64,000 nucleotides of DNA, taken from positions 62,001 to 126,000 of the forward strand of contig CAJNDS010000136.1 in the NCBI GenBank assembly GCA_905221605.1, read 5' to 3'. Positions 43,490 through 52,952 of this stretch are shown here, in pieces; within the stretch, counting starts at the first letter, position 1, and each line of letters begins with the position of its first letter. Under the pieces are notes generated by a model, which had not been told where the DNA came from, searched no databases, and worked only from the letters and a program-made list of their open reading frames with translations. This DNA is from Symbiodinium natans. Its lineage: Eukaryota; Sar; Dinophyceae; Suessiales; Symbiodiniaceae. A program made the position numbers and the translations under genes.

Positions 43490-43790
43490 TCTGTAATCTA
43501 TGGAGTGGCAAAAAATCCACAGACTACGCAGCTCCAGGCCCCAAACGATGGTTTGGTCCATCTCTTTGAATATATCATACCCCTCCTTACCCTGAACAAA
43601 GCAGATGTCAGCAATGTAAGATCCCGAAGCCACGTGAACAAAGGCAACATAATGGAAGCACTCGCCCTTATCCTTGCAGAAAGTGGCTCGCATTGGTTAG
43701 TGTGGCGGTGCGCTTGGGCAATTTTTGTCCACCAGCATAAACATGTCCACCTCCCATGGGTTGTTCAGGTCTCCGTCTATTGACTCATGG
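43490..43790 (-). pseudogene. Unrecognised coding-like fragment on the minus strand
   Basis: The minus frame reads NNPWEVDMFMLVDKNCPSAP, then a stop, then FCKDKGECFHYVAFVHVASG, YIADICFVQGKEGYDIF and IVWGLELRSLWIFCH. The composition looks like a real protein rather than noise, but no family is recognised. It lies inside the LINE on the opposite strand and could be a captured gene fragment. Confidence 0.3.
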
Positions 43791-43979
43791 TGTTTGAGCT
43801 GATTTTTCATGATTTTCGCCCCACTTAGCAGCACGAATGACGGCAAGCTCCTTCCTTCTATCTCTGCTTTTCCTTTTCCTCTTTGCTCTCGGTGATTTTC
43901 TTCTCCTTCTACCTTTGCGTGTTTCTTCTTCCCCCCCCCTTAAGGACAAGCCGGGGCTCTTGGAGCACTGGCCCCAAAG

Positions 43980-44157
43980 ACAGAGTGACATTGCGGTGGC
44001 TTCCCCGCCACAGATTGACATTAGGGCCCCGGCCCAAATGATTGACAGTATCAGGCCCTTGAGGCCAAAGATTGCCAATACTCTCGCGCCTAGCGCGCAG
44101 AGTGCCAACACCGCGTCGGAATGACATTATCAGCCCTGCGGGGCGCAAGAATGACAG
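43980..44157 (+). repeat. 30-bp spaced repeat encoding a degenerate decapeptide
   Basis: TGACA or TGCCA words occur at 43986, 44016, 44043, 44073, 44103, 44122 and 44152, spaced 30, 27, 30, 30, 19 and 30 bp. GC-rich, partly self-complementary stretches lie between them. In one plus frame the block reads QSDIAVASPP, QIDIRAPAQ, MIDSIRPLRP, KIANTLAPSA. Confidence 0.6.
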
Positions 44158-44865
44158 TACTTCGGCGAAACAGCCCAAGACTCCCCACACTATCCGGAGG
44201 TTATGCTTCCGTGGAGTACTCCAAGCCGTATGCTTAATGAGCGCCCTCTGGGTGGCGGTCCCATACCGTACCTTGGTTTTCCCCTTTCCGAAAAAATTGG
44301 GGGATGCCCCTTTCAGGGTTGCTGAGCCATGCTTTTTTGAGCTAGAGCCCTGCTTTAGGCAACCGTCTGTTGGGAACCCGTTTGCACCTCGTCGCGCCGA
44401 GACCCAACACCACCGGCCCACCAGCGGCCGCCGTACCATCGCGATTTCGAGAAGAAAGAGGAATCGGAAACAGCGCAGCACAAACGGGAACATTAGCTGC
44501 ATCCATTGCAATTGTGATTTGTATGACAAAACGTTTTCCTCTAAATTCCGAATCCCAGCCTTACATCTTGCAAACGGTATGCTGGTCCACCACTTTGTAT
44601 GGTGTCAAGATCACCTTTCGGTCTGGTTTTTTAGGCGAGGGGTTAGGCATTATCAAGTCTACAATGGTAACAAAGCATATAATCTTTACAACCACATTCA
44701 CGCCGCGAGAGCCGCCAGCGGCAAGCCGGGAGGCCACGCCTCACCAAACAGATTTTATCTAACTTTTTTGCCCTCCATGGGCTGGAAAATCGATACAATC
44801 TTGATTTCAGTGGCCACGAATCTCGCAGTGCGTCAGGGGTCAAACCTTTTCATGACAATTGCCGT

Positions 44866-45470
44866 TTGCTAGAAGCGCGAACCAGGCGCCACCAACTCCG
44901 CAACAGCCGGCGACGCCAGTCCCGTAGGGACTACCGACGGTGGATACACTCTGTGCTGGAGGGTGGGAAATTTACCCTAGCCCACCCCCGGCGACCCCTG
45001 AAAAGGGTAGCTAATAGCCCTGAACAACTTAAACGCGCTTACTTTGCTCAGCGCCTCCAGCCCACGATAGACTCGCGCGCTTCTCTCTTTCGCCGCTACG
45101 TTCAGCCCTCGCTGCTGGACCTTCCGTTCAAACATTTGTCATGGCGACCCAAAGGCAATCGCCTCAACATGGCTACTTGGAACATCGAAACCTCGTCGGG
45201 CTGGGAAAATACCAATCATTAGCGGAATTCACCATTCGCAAAGGCTTAGATATTCTGTGCCTACAGGAAACCAAATCAACGAGTTCTGACGAAATCTTGA
45301 CCAAGGGAGGAAAATATCTTTTGGCAGGCTCCCCGGACGACCCCTCTGCCGGAGTGGGATTTTATATTCCACCAAGAAACCTGCCGCTGGTGCAAGACTT
45401 CATACCTTTTTCCGGGCGCCTTGCAGCACTAATGGTGCGAAGCACTCTCCGTGGCAATTTTTTCAAATTT
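44866..45470 (+). pseudogene. LINE ORF2 start and first half of the APE-type endonuclease
   Basis: After a basic Arg-rich leader the frame reaches NRLNMATWNIETSSGW, the N-A-T-W-N start block of APE-like endonucleases. A one-base shift then gives SLAEFTIRKGLDILCLQETK, containing L-Q-E-T with the catalytic Glu, and GVGFYIPPRNLPLVQDF. Similarity ends at about 45465, where AT-rich DNA begins. The endonuclease resumes at 48055. Confidence 0.75.
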
Positions 45471-47663
45471 TCAAAAATGCAAGTTTCAGCACTTTTCAAG
45501 GTTTTTGGAGTTAATTTTCATTGTTTGCAGGCGTCGCTGGGTTGTTGTTCAGCTCTCTGCAGTATTCTTAGCAGGAATTCACCCACAGGGAACATCTGAA
45601 AGCTGCATATTTTGAGAAATTTGAATTTTTGTTTTTTGAAAACCATGAAAAATGTGTTTTTTTTCTTTTGTTGAAAACTTTTTTGTTTGCTCCCATTTTA
45701 CCTGGCAAGATAGCATGTAGGAATTCCAAAATAATTTGTTTTTAAACCAACCATTCCACAGAATGCATTCTAGATTTTTTGGACGCCGCGTTTCTTGCAA
45801 TGTTTTTTGAAAATTTCAAAATTTAAAATTTTGATCCAAACCAAACCGGTTGGCTTAGTTGCAAAAAGTTAGTAAGGCTCATTCTGTTTTCAGATCATTT
45901 CGTTAACAATGTTTCTCAAACAAGGAAAAGTTGAGAAAAATCAAAACATCAATTGATGTTTTAAATTGTGCTTAAGCGATTTTGTTTCTGAACCAAAATC
46001 AGTATTCACACTGCAGACTTTTGAAATGCTTAAAAACTAGTGTTTCCTGTTTTAAATGTTTTTTCATTTTTGGAAATTTTGAAAAACAATCTGCTTTGAC
46101 CCAAGGCAACTTTGAAACCAGTGTTTTTTTAAATGTTTTTCATGTTGGAAATTACAAAAATAATTTGCTTAACAGGGCATCTTCAATTTGCTCAAGTTTG
46201 GTCTTGCCTTGCATGTGTCAAGCCAGACAGCTGAAAAACACAGCCAAAGTTTTTTTTGAGGTCATGTTTCTTTGCTGGTAGCTTTGTTCAGTTTGCAGGT
46301 GCAAACAGGAAAAATGCACGTCAAGTCAAGCAGCAGAAAAAAAAATGGGCTGAGTTTGAAGTCTTGGCTTTGACAAGATGGGCTGCGACGACCCAATTGC
46401 AGACCGCGACGGCGACGCGTGGGTGGTGGTGGCCGTGGACATGAGTCATGACTCAATGACTTATGACTCATGACTATGACATGACTTATGACTCATAACT
46501 TATGACTCCCATGTCTTTGCACTTTCGTTTGATGTTGGTTTGATGGTAGGTGCGCCGTCTCATCCCTCTTTGAATCTCATTGCTCTAGCTTACTGGGGCG
46601 CTGTTGCGTCGAAGAAGCAGTGGAGGAAAAAAATGACTTATGACTTCCACAAAATACATTCTGTTTTTTTTGAACGCCGCGTTTTTTCTAATGTTTTTTT
46701 AAGATTTTCAATATGTTAAATTTTGATCCAAAGCAAGCCGGTTGGCTCAGTTTCAAAAAGTTAGTATGGATCATCTTGTTCATTTCGTTGACAATGTTTC
46801 TCAAACAAGGAAAAATTGAACAAAAATTAATTAACGTTTTTTTTGATTTTGTTTTTCAGGCAAGTTTGTTCAGAGCGATTTTGTTTCTAAACAAGGCATT
46901 CCAAAATTATTATTCATATTGCAGACTTTGAAATGCTTCGAAACCAGTTTTTTTCTGTGTCTTAAACGTTTTTTCATGTTTGAAATTTTAAAAACAATTT
47001 GCTTTAAAAAACGTAGCAAAAAAGCATCTCCAATTTGCATCTCAAGTATGGTGTGGCCTGCATGTGTCAAGCCAGGACAGCTGAAAAACACAGACCAAGT
47101 TCTTTGAAGTCCTGTTTCATTGCTGGTGGTTTTGTTTCAGCCTTTTCTGCAAACAGGAAAAAATGCACGTCAAGCCAAACAGCAGAAAAGAAAGATGGGC
47201 TGAGTTTGAAGTCTTGGCTGGATTCGACGCGAACAAAGCTGAAAGGAAGCCAAGGCAGTTTTTCATTGTTCATGACCCGTGTTTGTGGCCGATGGGTTGC
47301 GGCGGCCGCAATGACTCACGTGACTGCCGTGACTGTGGCTGTGACTGTGACTGATTCATGGTTCCTGATTCATGATGATCTCATGAGTCATGACTCATGA
47401 CTCGTGGCTCATCATGATCTCATGTCATGAGTCATGACTGAATGAATGATTGATGACTGATGATTGATGATTCATACTTCACAATGCTAATGATTCATGA
47501 TGCGATGCGATGATGCGATTATGATTGATGCCAATGCCAGGCAATGCGGCGGCAATGCCAGGCCAGGACCGCGTGCCAGCACCAGGACCGCCGGGAAGCC
47601 GGACTGCCAAGATGCCAGGGCTCAGGACTCAGGACCTGGCAGGATGATGATGACGACGATGAT

Positions 47664-47715
<52 letters not shown>

Positions 47716-48054
47716 ACAATGACACGATGTGATGATATATGATATGCTATGATCTGATATGATGATGATGATGATGATGATGATGGTATGATGATGATGA
47801 TGATGCTGCTGATGATCTTCTGCTGAGGATCTGCTGACGCTGCTGGGCAATATGAGACTCTTGATGAGACTGCCGACAGGTTTGTTAATCTAGCCCTATG
47901 GCCCTAGAACACCATGCCGCGCCCGAAATTTCGGCCATACTTAGCTCCGTCGTAGGTAATGGGGCCATGTAATCCATGTGGCCCCCTGATTTGATGCCAA
48001 GCAGAGAGTGCTTCGCACCCCCATTTTGCCGTCAGGCAAAAAACCCAAGTCTTG
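45466..48054. mobile_element. 2.6-kb AT-rich insertion splitting the LINE endonuclease
   Basis: The base composition turns sharply AT-rich at about 45460 and returns near 48000. The flanking LINE frames fit together across it. Inside is a diverged direct duplication (about 45770-46470 and 46660-47290) sharing CCGGTTGGCT, CAATGTTTCTCAAACAAGGA and CAGACTTTTGAAATGCTT-type words, each copy ending in CA/TG-rich simple sequence. No coding gene is recognised. Exact ends are uncertain. Confidence 0.5.
47350..47830. repeat. ATGA/TGACTCATGA simple sequence and (GAT)n microsatellites
   Basis: 47350-47490 is built on TCATGACTCATGA words. (GAT)n blocks lie at 47643-47716 and 47757-47815. His-rich or Asp-rich frames here are repeat artefacts. 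Confidence 0.88.
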
Positions 48055-48540
48055 CGCACGCAGCCCTACCCCACCGTGATTCTCACAGTGTATGCCCCCT
48101 CCATGCTTCAAGACTCTGCTCAAGATCTGAAGCGTAAACAAGCGTTTTGGGACGCTCTCCCTGAGCACCTAGCTCTGCTTCCTAAACCCGCCACTGTTGT
48201 CCTGGCGGGGGATTTCATGCCAGGATAGTCAAGGAAGATCTTTCTGATTACTCTAAGTGCATAGGATTTGATGAAACCACTAATTATACATATCTGCTTG
48301 AATTTATGATCTTCGAGAATTATGTTCTTGCCTCTTCGAAATTTAAGAGACCACACACAAAACTAATTACCTATAAGAAAATCAACTCCAGCCCGGACGC
48401 TTCACCGTTTGCTCCGACTTCCCAAAACTTCGCAGTAATTGACCATGTTTTGATCAGAGCGCTCTCTTTACCAACTCACCGCTGTCTCCTCCCAAATTAC
48501 ATGCCAACTAACATGGTTTCATAGACATTTCCCGGTTACC
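48055..48540 (+). pseudogene. Second half of the interrupted LINE endonuclease
   Basis: Plus frames read PTVILTVYAPSMLQDSAQD, LPKPATVVLAGDF, then after a one- or two-base shift ARIVKEDLSDYSKCIGFDE, and further NYTYLLEFMIFENYVLASSK and AVIDHVLIRALSL. V-x-Y-A-P, G-D-F-N-A and x-I-D-H-V are the later conserved blocks of APE-type endonucleases. No reverse transcriptase follows; the satellite units at 48710 begin instead. Confidence 0.75.
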
Positions 48541-48709
48541 TTCACGGTGACCTTTGACAAGTTTGCCAAACCCAAGCCTAAGACTACCCCAAAGACTTCT
48601 ACGCCACACGCCTCAGGACCGGCCTATTTCTCCCTTTTTAAGCAAGTTCATGCCCGCCCCCGAGCGCCGCGCACCACCCCGGATGTTTGGGGCGCTCCAG
48701 CTCTATACC

Positions 48710-50030
48710 GTGCCCGTTTCTATTATGTTGATCACTTCCGCTAGAAAGCTGCCTGTGGGGGGTCGTTGTTCTTTAAAAAAAAAATTCTCCACGCTAGGAG
48801 CTTGCCTGTAGGTCAGAGTTGCTGTAGCGTCGCAATCTGGGGAGCGCAGGGGCTCGAAAAATGCAGATTTAGCGACACCAAAATTGGGGCCGCCAGGCGG
48901 CCCCAATTTTGGGGTCGCAGTTCCAGCCTTTTCATGTATTTACACATTATAATAAGGGAAGCTGGGTGCATTTCGTGGCCCCGTTTTTGGGGCCGCGAGA
49001 TGGCCCCATTTTTGGGGTCGCAAGTTTGAGCCCTGGGCTCACGCAGCTGGGTCTCGTCAGCATGCCTGCGCCTGCCCTTGTTCCAGGAACCTTGGGGAGC
49101 AGCGTGCAGAACATAAGCTTGGGGATCAGGGGCTTGTCCGAAGCAGCTGCTTGCTTTTGTAATGCTGCAGCAGAAAGGGAGCTGCAACTGTGCCCGTTTC
49201 TATTATGTTGATCACTTCCGCTAGAAAGCTGCCTGTGGGGGGTCGTTGTTCTTTAAAAAAAAAATTCTCCACGCTAGGAGCTTGCCTGTAGGTCAGAGTT
49301 GCTGTAGCGTCGCAATCTGGGGAGCGCAGGGGCTCGAAAAATGCAGATTTAGCGACACCAAAATTGGGGCCGCCAGGCGGCCCCAATTTTGGGGTCGCAG
49401 TTCCAGCCTTTTCATGTATTTACACATTATAATAAGGGAAGCTGGGTGCATTTCGTGGCCCCGTTTTTGGGGCCGCGAGATGGCCCCATTTTTGGGGTCG
49501 CAAGTTTGAGCCCTGGGCTCACGCAGCTGGGTCTCGTCAGCATGCCTGCGCCTGCCCTTGTTCCAGGAACCTTGGGGAGCAGCGTGCAGAACATAAGCTT
49601 GGGGATCAGGGGCTTGTCCGAAGCAGCTGCTTGCTTTTGTAATGCTGCAGCAGAAAGGGAGCTGCAACGGTGCCCGTTTCTATTATGTTGATCACTTCCG
49701 CTAGAAAGCTGCCTGTGGGGGGTCGTTGTTCTTTAAAAAAAAAATTCTCCACGCTAGGAGCTTGCCTGTAGGTCAGAGTTGCTGTAGCGTCGCAATCTGG
49801 GGAGCGCAGGGGCTCGAAAAATGCAGATTTAGCGACACCAAAATTGGGGCCGCCAGGCGGCCCCAATTTTGGGGTCGCAGTTCCAGCCTTTTCATGTATT
49901 TACACATTATAATAAGGGAAGCTGGGTGCATTTCGTGGCCCCGTTTTTGGGGCCGCGAGATGGCCCCATTTTTGGGGTCGCAAGTTTGAGCCCTGGGCTC
50001 ACGCAGCTGGGTCTCGTCAGCATGCCTGCG
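48710..50030 (+). repeat. 480-bp satellite, left arm (2.75 direct units)
   Basis: Units start with GTGCCCGTTTCTATTATG at 48710, 49190 and 49670, an exact 480-bp period and nearly identical sequence (one visible difference, T/G, at the end of the unit). Each unit contains a perfect palindrome of 35 bp centred near GGCCGCCAGGCGGCC (48895 in unit 1). The third unit stops at 50030, where the orientation reverses. Confidence 0.95.
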
Positions 50031-51201
50031 CTCGCGGCCCCAAAAACGGGGCCACGAAATGCACCCAGCTTCCCTTATTATAATGTGTAAATACATGAAA
50101 AGGCTGGAACTGCGACCCCAAAATTGGGGCCGCCTGGCGGCCCCAATTTTGGTGTCGCTAAATCTGCATTTTTCGAGCCCCTGCGCTCCCCAGATTGCGA
50201 CGCTACAGCAACTCTGACCTACAGGCAAGCTCCTAGCGTGGAGAATTTTTTTTTTAAAGAACAACGACCCCCCACAGGCAGCTTTCTAGCGGAAGTGATC
50301 AACATAATAGAAACGGGCACCGTTGCAGCTCCCTTTCTGCTGCAGCATTACAAAAGCAAGCAGCTGCTTCGGACAAGCCCCTGATCCCCAAGCTTATGTT
50401 CTGCACGCTGCTCCCCAAGGTTCCTGGAACAAGGGCAAGCGCAGGCATGCTGACGAGACCCTGTGTGAGCCCAGAGCTCAAACTTGCGACCCCAAAAATG
50501 GGGCCATCTCGCGGCCCCAAAAACGGGGCCACGAAATGCACCCAGCTTCCCTTATTATAATGTGTAAATACATGAAAAAGGCTGGAACTGCGACCCCAAA
50601 TTGGGGCCACCTGGCGGCCCCAATTTTGGTGTCGCTAAATCTGCATTTTTCGAGCCTCTGCGCTCCCCAGATTGCGACGCTACAGCAACTCTGACCTACA
50701 GGCAAGCGTGGTGAATTTTTTTTTAAAGAATAACGACCCCCCACAGGCAGCTTTCTAGCGGAAGTGATCAACGTAATAGAAACGGGCACAGTTGCAGCTC
50801 CCTTTCTGCTGCAGCATCACAAAAGGCAAGCAGCTGCTTCGAACAAGCTCCCTGATCCCCAAGCTTATGTTCTGCACGCTGCTTCCCAAGGTTCCTGGAA
50901 CAAGCGCAGGCGCAGGCATGCTGACGAGACCCAGCTGCGTGAGCCCAGGGCTCAAACTTGCGACTCCAAAAATGGGGTCATCTCGCGGCCCCAAAAACGA
51001 GGCCACGAAATGCACCCAGCTTCCCTTATTATAATGTGTAAATGCATGAAAAGGCTGGAACTGCGACCCCAAAATTGGCTCCTGGCGGCCCCAATTTTGG
51101 TGTCGCTAAATCTGCATTTTTCGAGTCCCTGCTCCCCAGATTGCGACGCTACAGCAATTCTGATCTACAGGCAAGCTCCTAGCGTGGAGAATTTTTTTTT
51201 T
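50031..51201 (-). repeat. 480-bp satellite, right arm (inverted units)
   Basis: From 50031 the sequence is the reverse complement of the left arm. The first inverted segment 50031-50320 pairs with 49670-49959 almost perfectly. Two more inverted units follow, with increasing small differences, ending near 51201. The segment 49960-50030 is the unpaired 71-bp spacer of the palindrome. Confidence 0.95.
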
Positions 51202-51965
51202 GGCCACGCACAAGCGGACATGACTTTTGCACACAAAAGCGACCCAGAATCTGGCCTCGGAACAACTCCTGCGCAAAGACCCGGAGCACATATGGAAAAC
51301 CTACTCCTGCAGAAATACAGCTGGGTTAGGCCCAGCGGCTCCTGCTGCCTGGCTGCGTCACTTCTGATTCTCCCTGCCATCAGTATCCACCTCCACAACC
51401 TCACCTGGCAGCGCTGCAAAGCCGGACCGCGGAAGTCGCCACGGCAGTTGGTGCAGAATCTGGAAAATGCTTTGCGTTTGCGGGAATGACCATTGATTCG
51501 TATGGCAGGCATGCCCCAGCTTCGGCTCCGGTTGACACAGGTCCTCGCCAGAAGCAGAAGAACACCTCTTGCGTTCTTCACCCTTTAGGAGAAGATGTCA
51601 GAAGCTTCAGCGAGGGTTTCCATGAGCTTCCATGGCACCATAGATTTCCTCAGCGTTACTTCAAGCTTTGGAATTTTTCACATGATGCGATCGGCGCTCG
51701 TCCAGACAGGCAAGATGCAAGCGGCGCAGTGTGCCGAAGAGTTTCCAAACAGATGGAGTCCGCACCTTCTCACGGAAGCCAGCGGATTGCTTGTTTTTTT
51801 TGGCTCGACCGCGCTTGTGGGCCTTTGGCCCATTCGGATACAAAAAGCAGCCGTCAAGTCTTGCTCTGTTGAAGCAGAACAAGAAATGCCAGACGCACAC
51901 GGATTTAGGCGCCATTTTAAACAAAAAATGAACCTGGAAATGTTGCGCAATTCCAGCTTGCTTCT
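51202..51965. other. Gene-free interval between palindrome and minisatellite
   Basis: Some open frames exist (for example one with HMENLLLQKYSWVRPSG near 51290) but none has recognisable domain content. Nothing else was identified. Confidence 0.45.
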
Positions 51966-52118
51966 ATGACCAATTGCAGTTTGGGGGGACTGTGCTTGTG
52001 TGACCAATTGCACGGCAGGGAGGTTTTGGGGGGGGAACTGTGCTTGTATGACCAATTGCAGAGATTGGCAGGGGGGTTTTTGGGGGAACTGTGCTTGTAT
52101 GGCCAATTGCAGAGATAG
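51966..52118. repeat. Minisatellite, left part (split by copia-1)
   Basis: About three units of the TGACCAATTGCAG / GGGGGAACTGTGCTTGT family. The array ends with GATAG at 52114-52118, the target duplication of copia-1. It continues after copia-1 at 60570. Confidence 0.9.
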
Positions 52119-52265
52119 TGATCAACATTTTCTCCCGTACCGTGAACCATATTTTGCTTGAACAGAGTGTGACTTTTGGACCTTGTAGGAGTAGCATCTT
52201 GAAATGAGATCGTGATGCGACATTCAGGCTCAGAATCGAGTTGCAAAAGATCGTGAGTTTGTTCA
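52119..52265 (+). repeat. copia-1 5' LTR
   Basis: 147 bp, TGATCAACATTTTC at the start and GAGTTTGTTCA at the end. No mismatch with 60423-60569 was seen. The element promoter is expected here. Confidence 0.95.
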
Positions 52266-52277
52266 TGGTAGCGGAGC
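52266..52277 (+). promoter_or_regulatory. copia-1 primer-binding site
   Basis: TGGTAGCGGAGC starts at the first base after the 5' LTR. TGG is complementary to the tRNA CCA end, and the rest resembles the initiator tRNA-Met site used by copia elements. copia-2 has TGGTAGTGGAGC at the equivalent place. Confidence 0.85.
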
Positions 52278-52373
52278 TTGGCCGACCAAGCTTCGAGACA
52301 CGTTCTTCGGTTGAGTTCAGGGGCCCAGGCGTTGAGCTTGCTTCTGTGATTTGAGGGTTGTGGTCTAGGATAG

Positions 52374-52946
52374 GTGCCCGTAGCTTGCAGTTCCCGCAGC
52401 CTTGCGGAAGAGCCATATTGTGTTCGAACAGGCAGCTTCGGAGCCACGACCTCTGCACTGGGGGTAGAGCTGCTGCGAGAGCACCTCTTGAGTGTGTATC
52501 AGGAACAACTGTTTTCCAGACCTCAGCCAAGCTACAGGAGCGAAGAGTCCTTCTACCGTATCCTTGAAACCAGCTACCGAGCCTGCGAAGCCCGCCTTGC
52601 AACTTTGTTTTCCGCACACGACGTCTTTCAGTTTGCCAGCAAGTGTCTGAGAGAGAAAGAGTGGAAAGAGAAGTTCTTGTGTGGTGGTGCTGAGATCTGC
52701 ACTTCGCATAGCATCCCGTACAGTGTGCAAGCTGCTTTCGTGCATACGGAAGAGGAGGCACCCGACTTCGAGCGCCATCTGTCCCACGCCTTGGGAATTT
52801 TCGATAGTTCCTTGAATCCTCAATCGACCCTTGAAGAGCCCATTGATCTGTGTGCCGAACCGAGCAGTGCATCGAGTGCGGCAGCGTGTGCATTTGCCTG
52901 TCCCCTGCAAAGTGAGCCTGCGGATACTGCCATCGACCTTGATTGA
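52374..52946 (+). CDS. copia-1 upstream ORF in frame with gag-pol (190 codons)
   Basis: An open frame from ATG 52374 to TGA 52944-52946, between the primer site and gag-pol. It is in the same frame as gag-pol, whose ATG comes two codons after the TGA. The product is hydrophilic with Cys and His scattered through it (FLCGGAEICTSHS, EEAPDFERHLSHALGIF) and an acidic, Ala/Ser/Cys-rich end (EPSSASSAAACAFAC). No domain is recognised. It may be a separate small protein with reinitiation at gag, or the original start of Gag now separated by one stop. The start codon is the first ATG of the frame and is not certain. Confidence 0.6.
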   Translation: MPVACSSRSLAEEPYCVRTGSFGATTSALGVELLREHLLSVYQEQLFSRPQPSYRSEESFYRILETSYRACEARLATLFSAHDVFQFASKCLREKEWKEKFLCGGAEICTSHSIPYSVQAAFVHTEEEAPDFERHLSHALGIFDSSLNPQSTLEEPIDLCAEPSSASSAAACAFACPLQSEPADTAIDLD

Positions 52947-52952
52947 GCAGTT

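Noticed and set aside
43980-44157. CRISPR-like spaced array
   Set aside because: Repeats are only 5-8 bp, spacing is irregular, and the setting is a eukaryotic LINE.
47497-47850. Asp-rich and His-rich reading frames
   Set aside because: They come from (GAT)n simple sequence and lack any other support.
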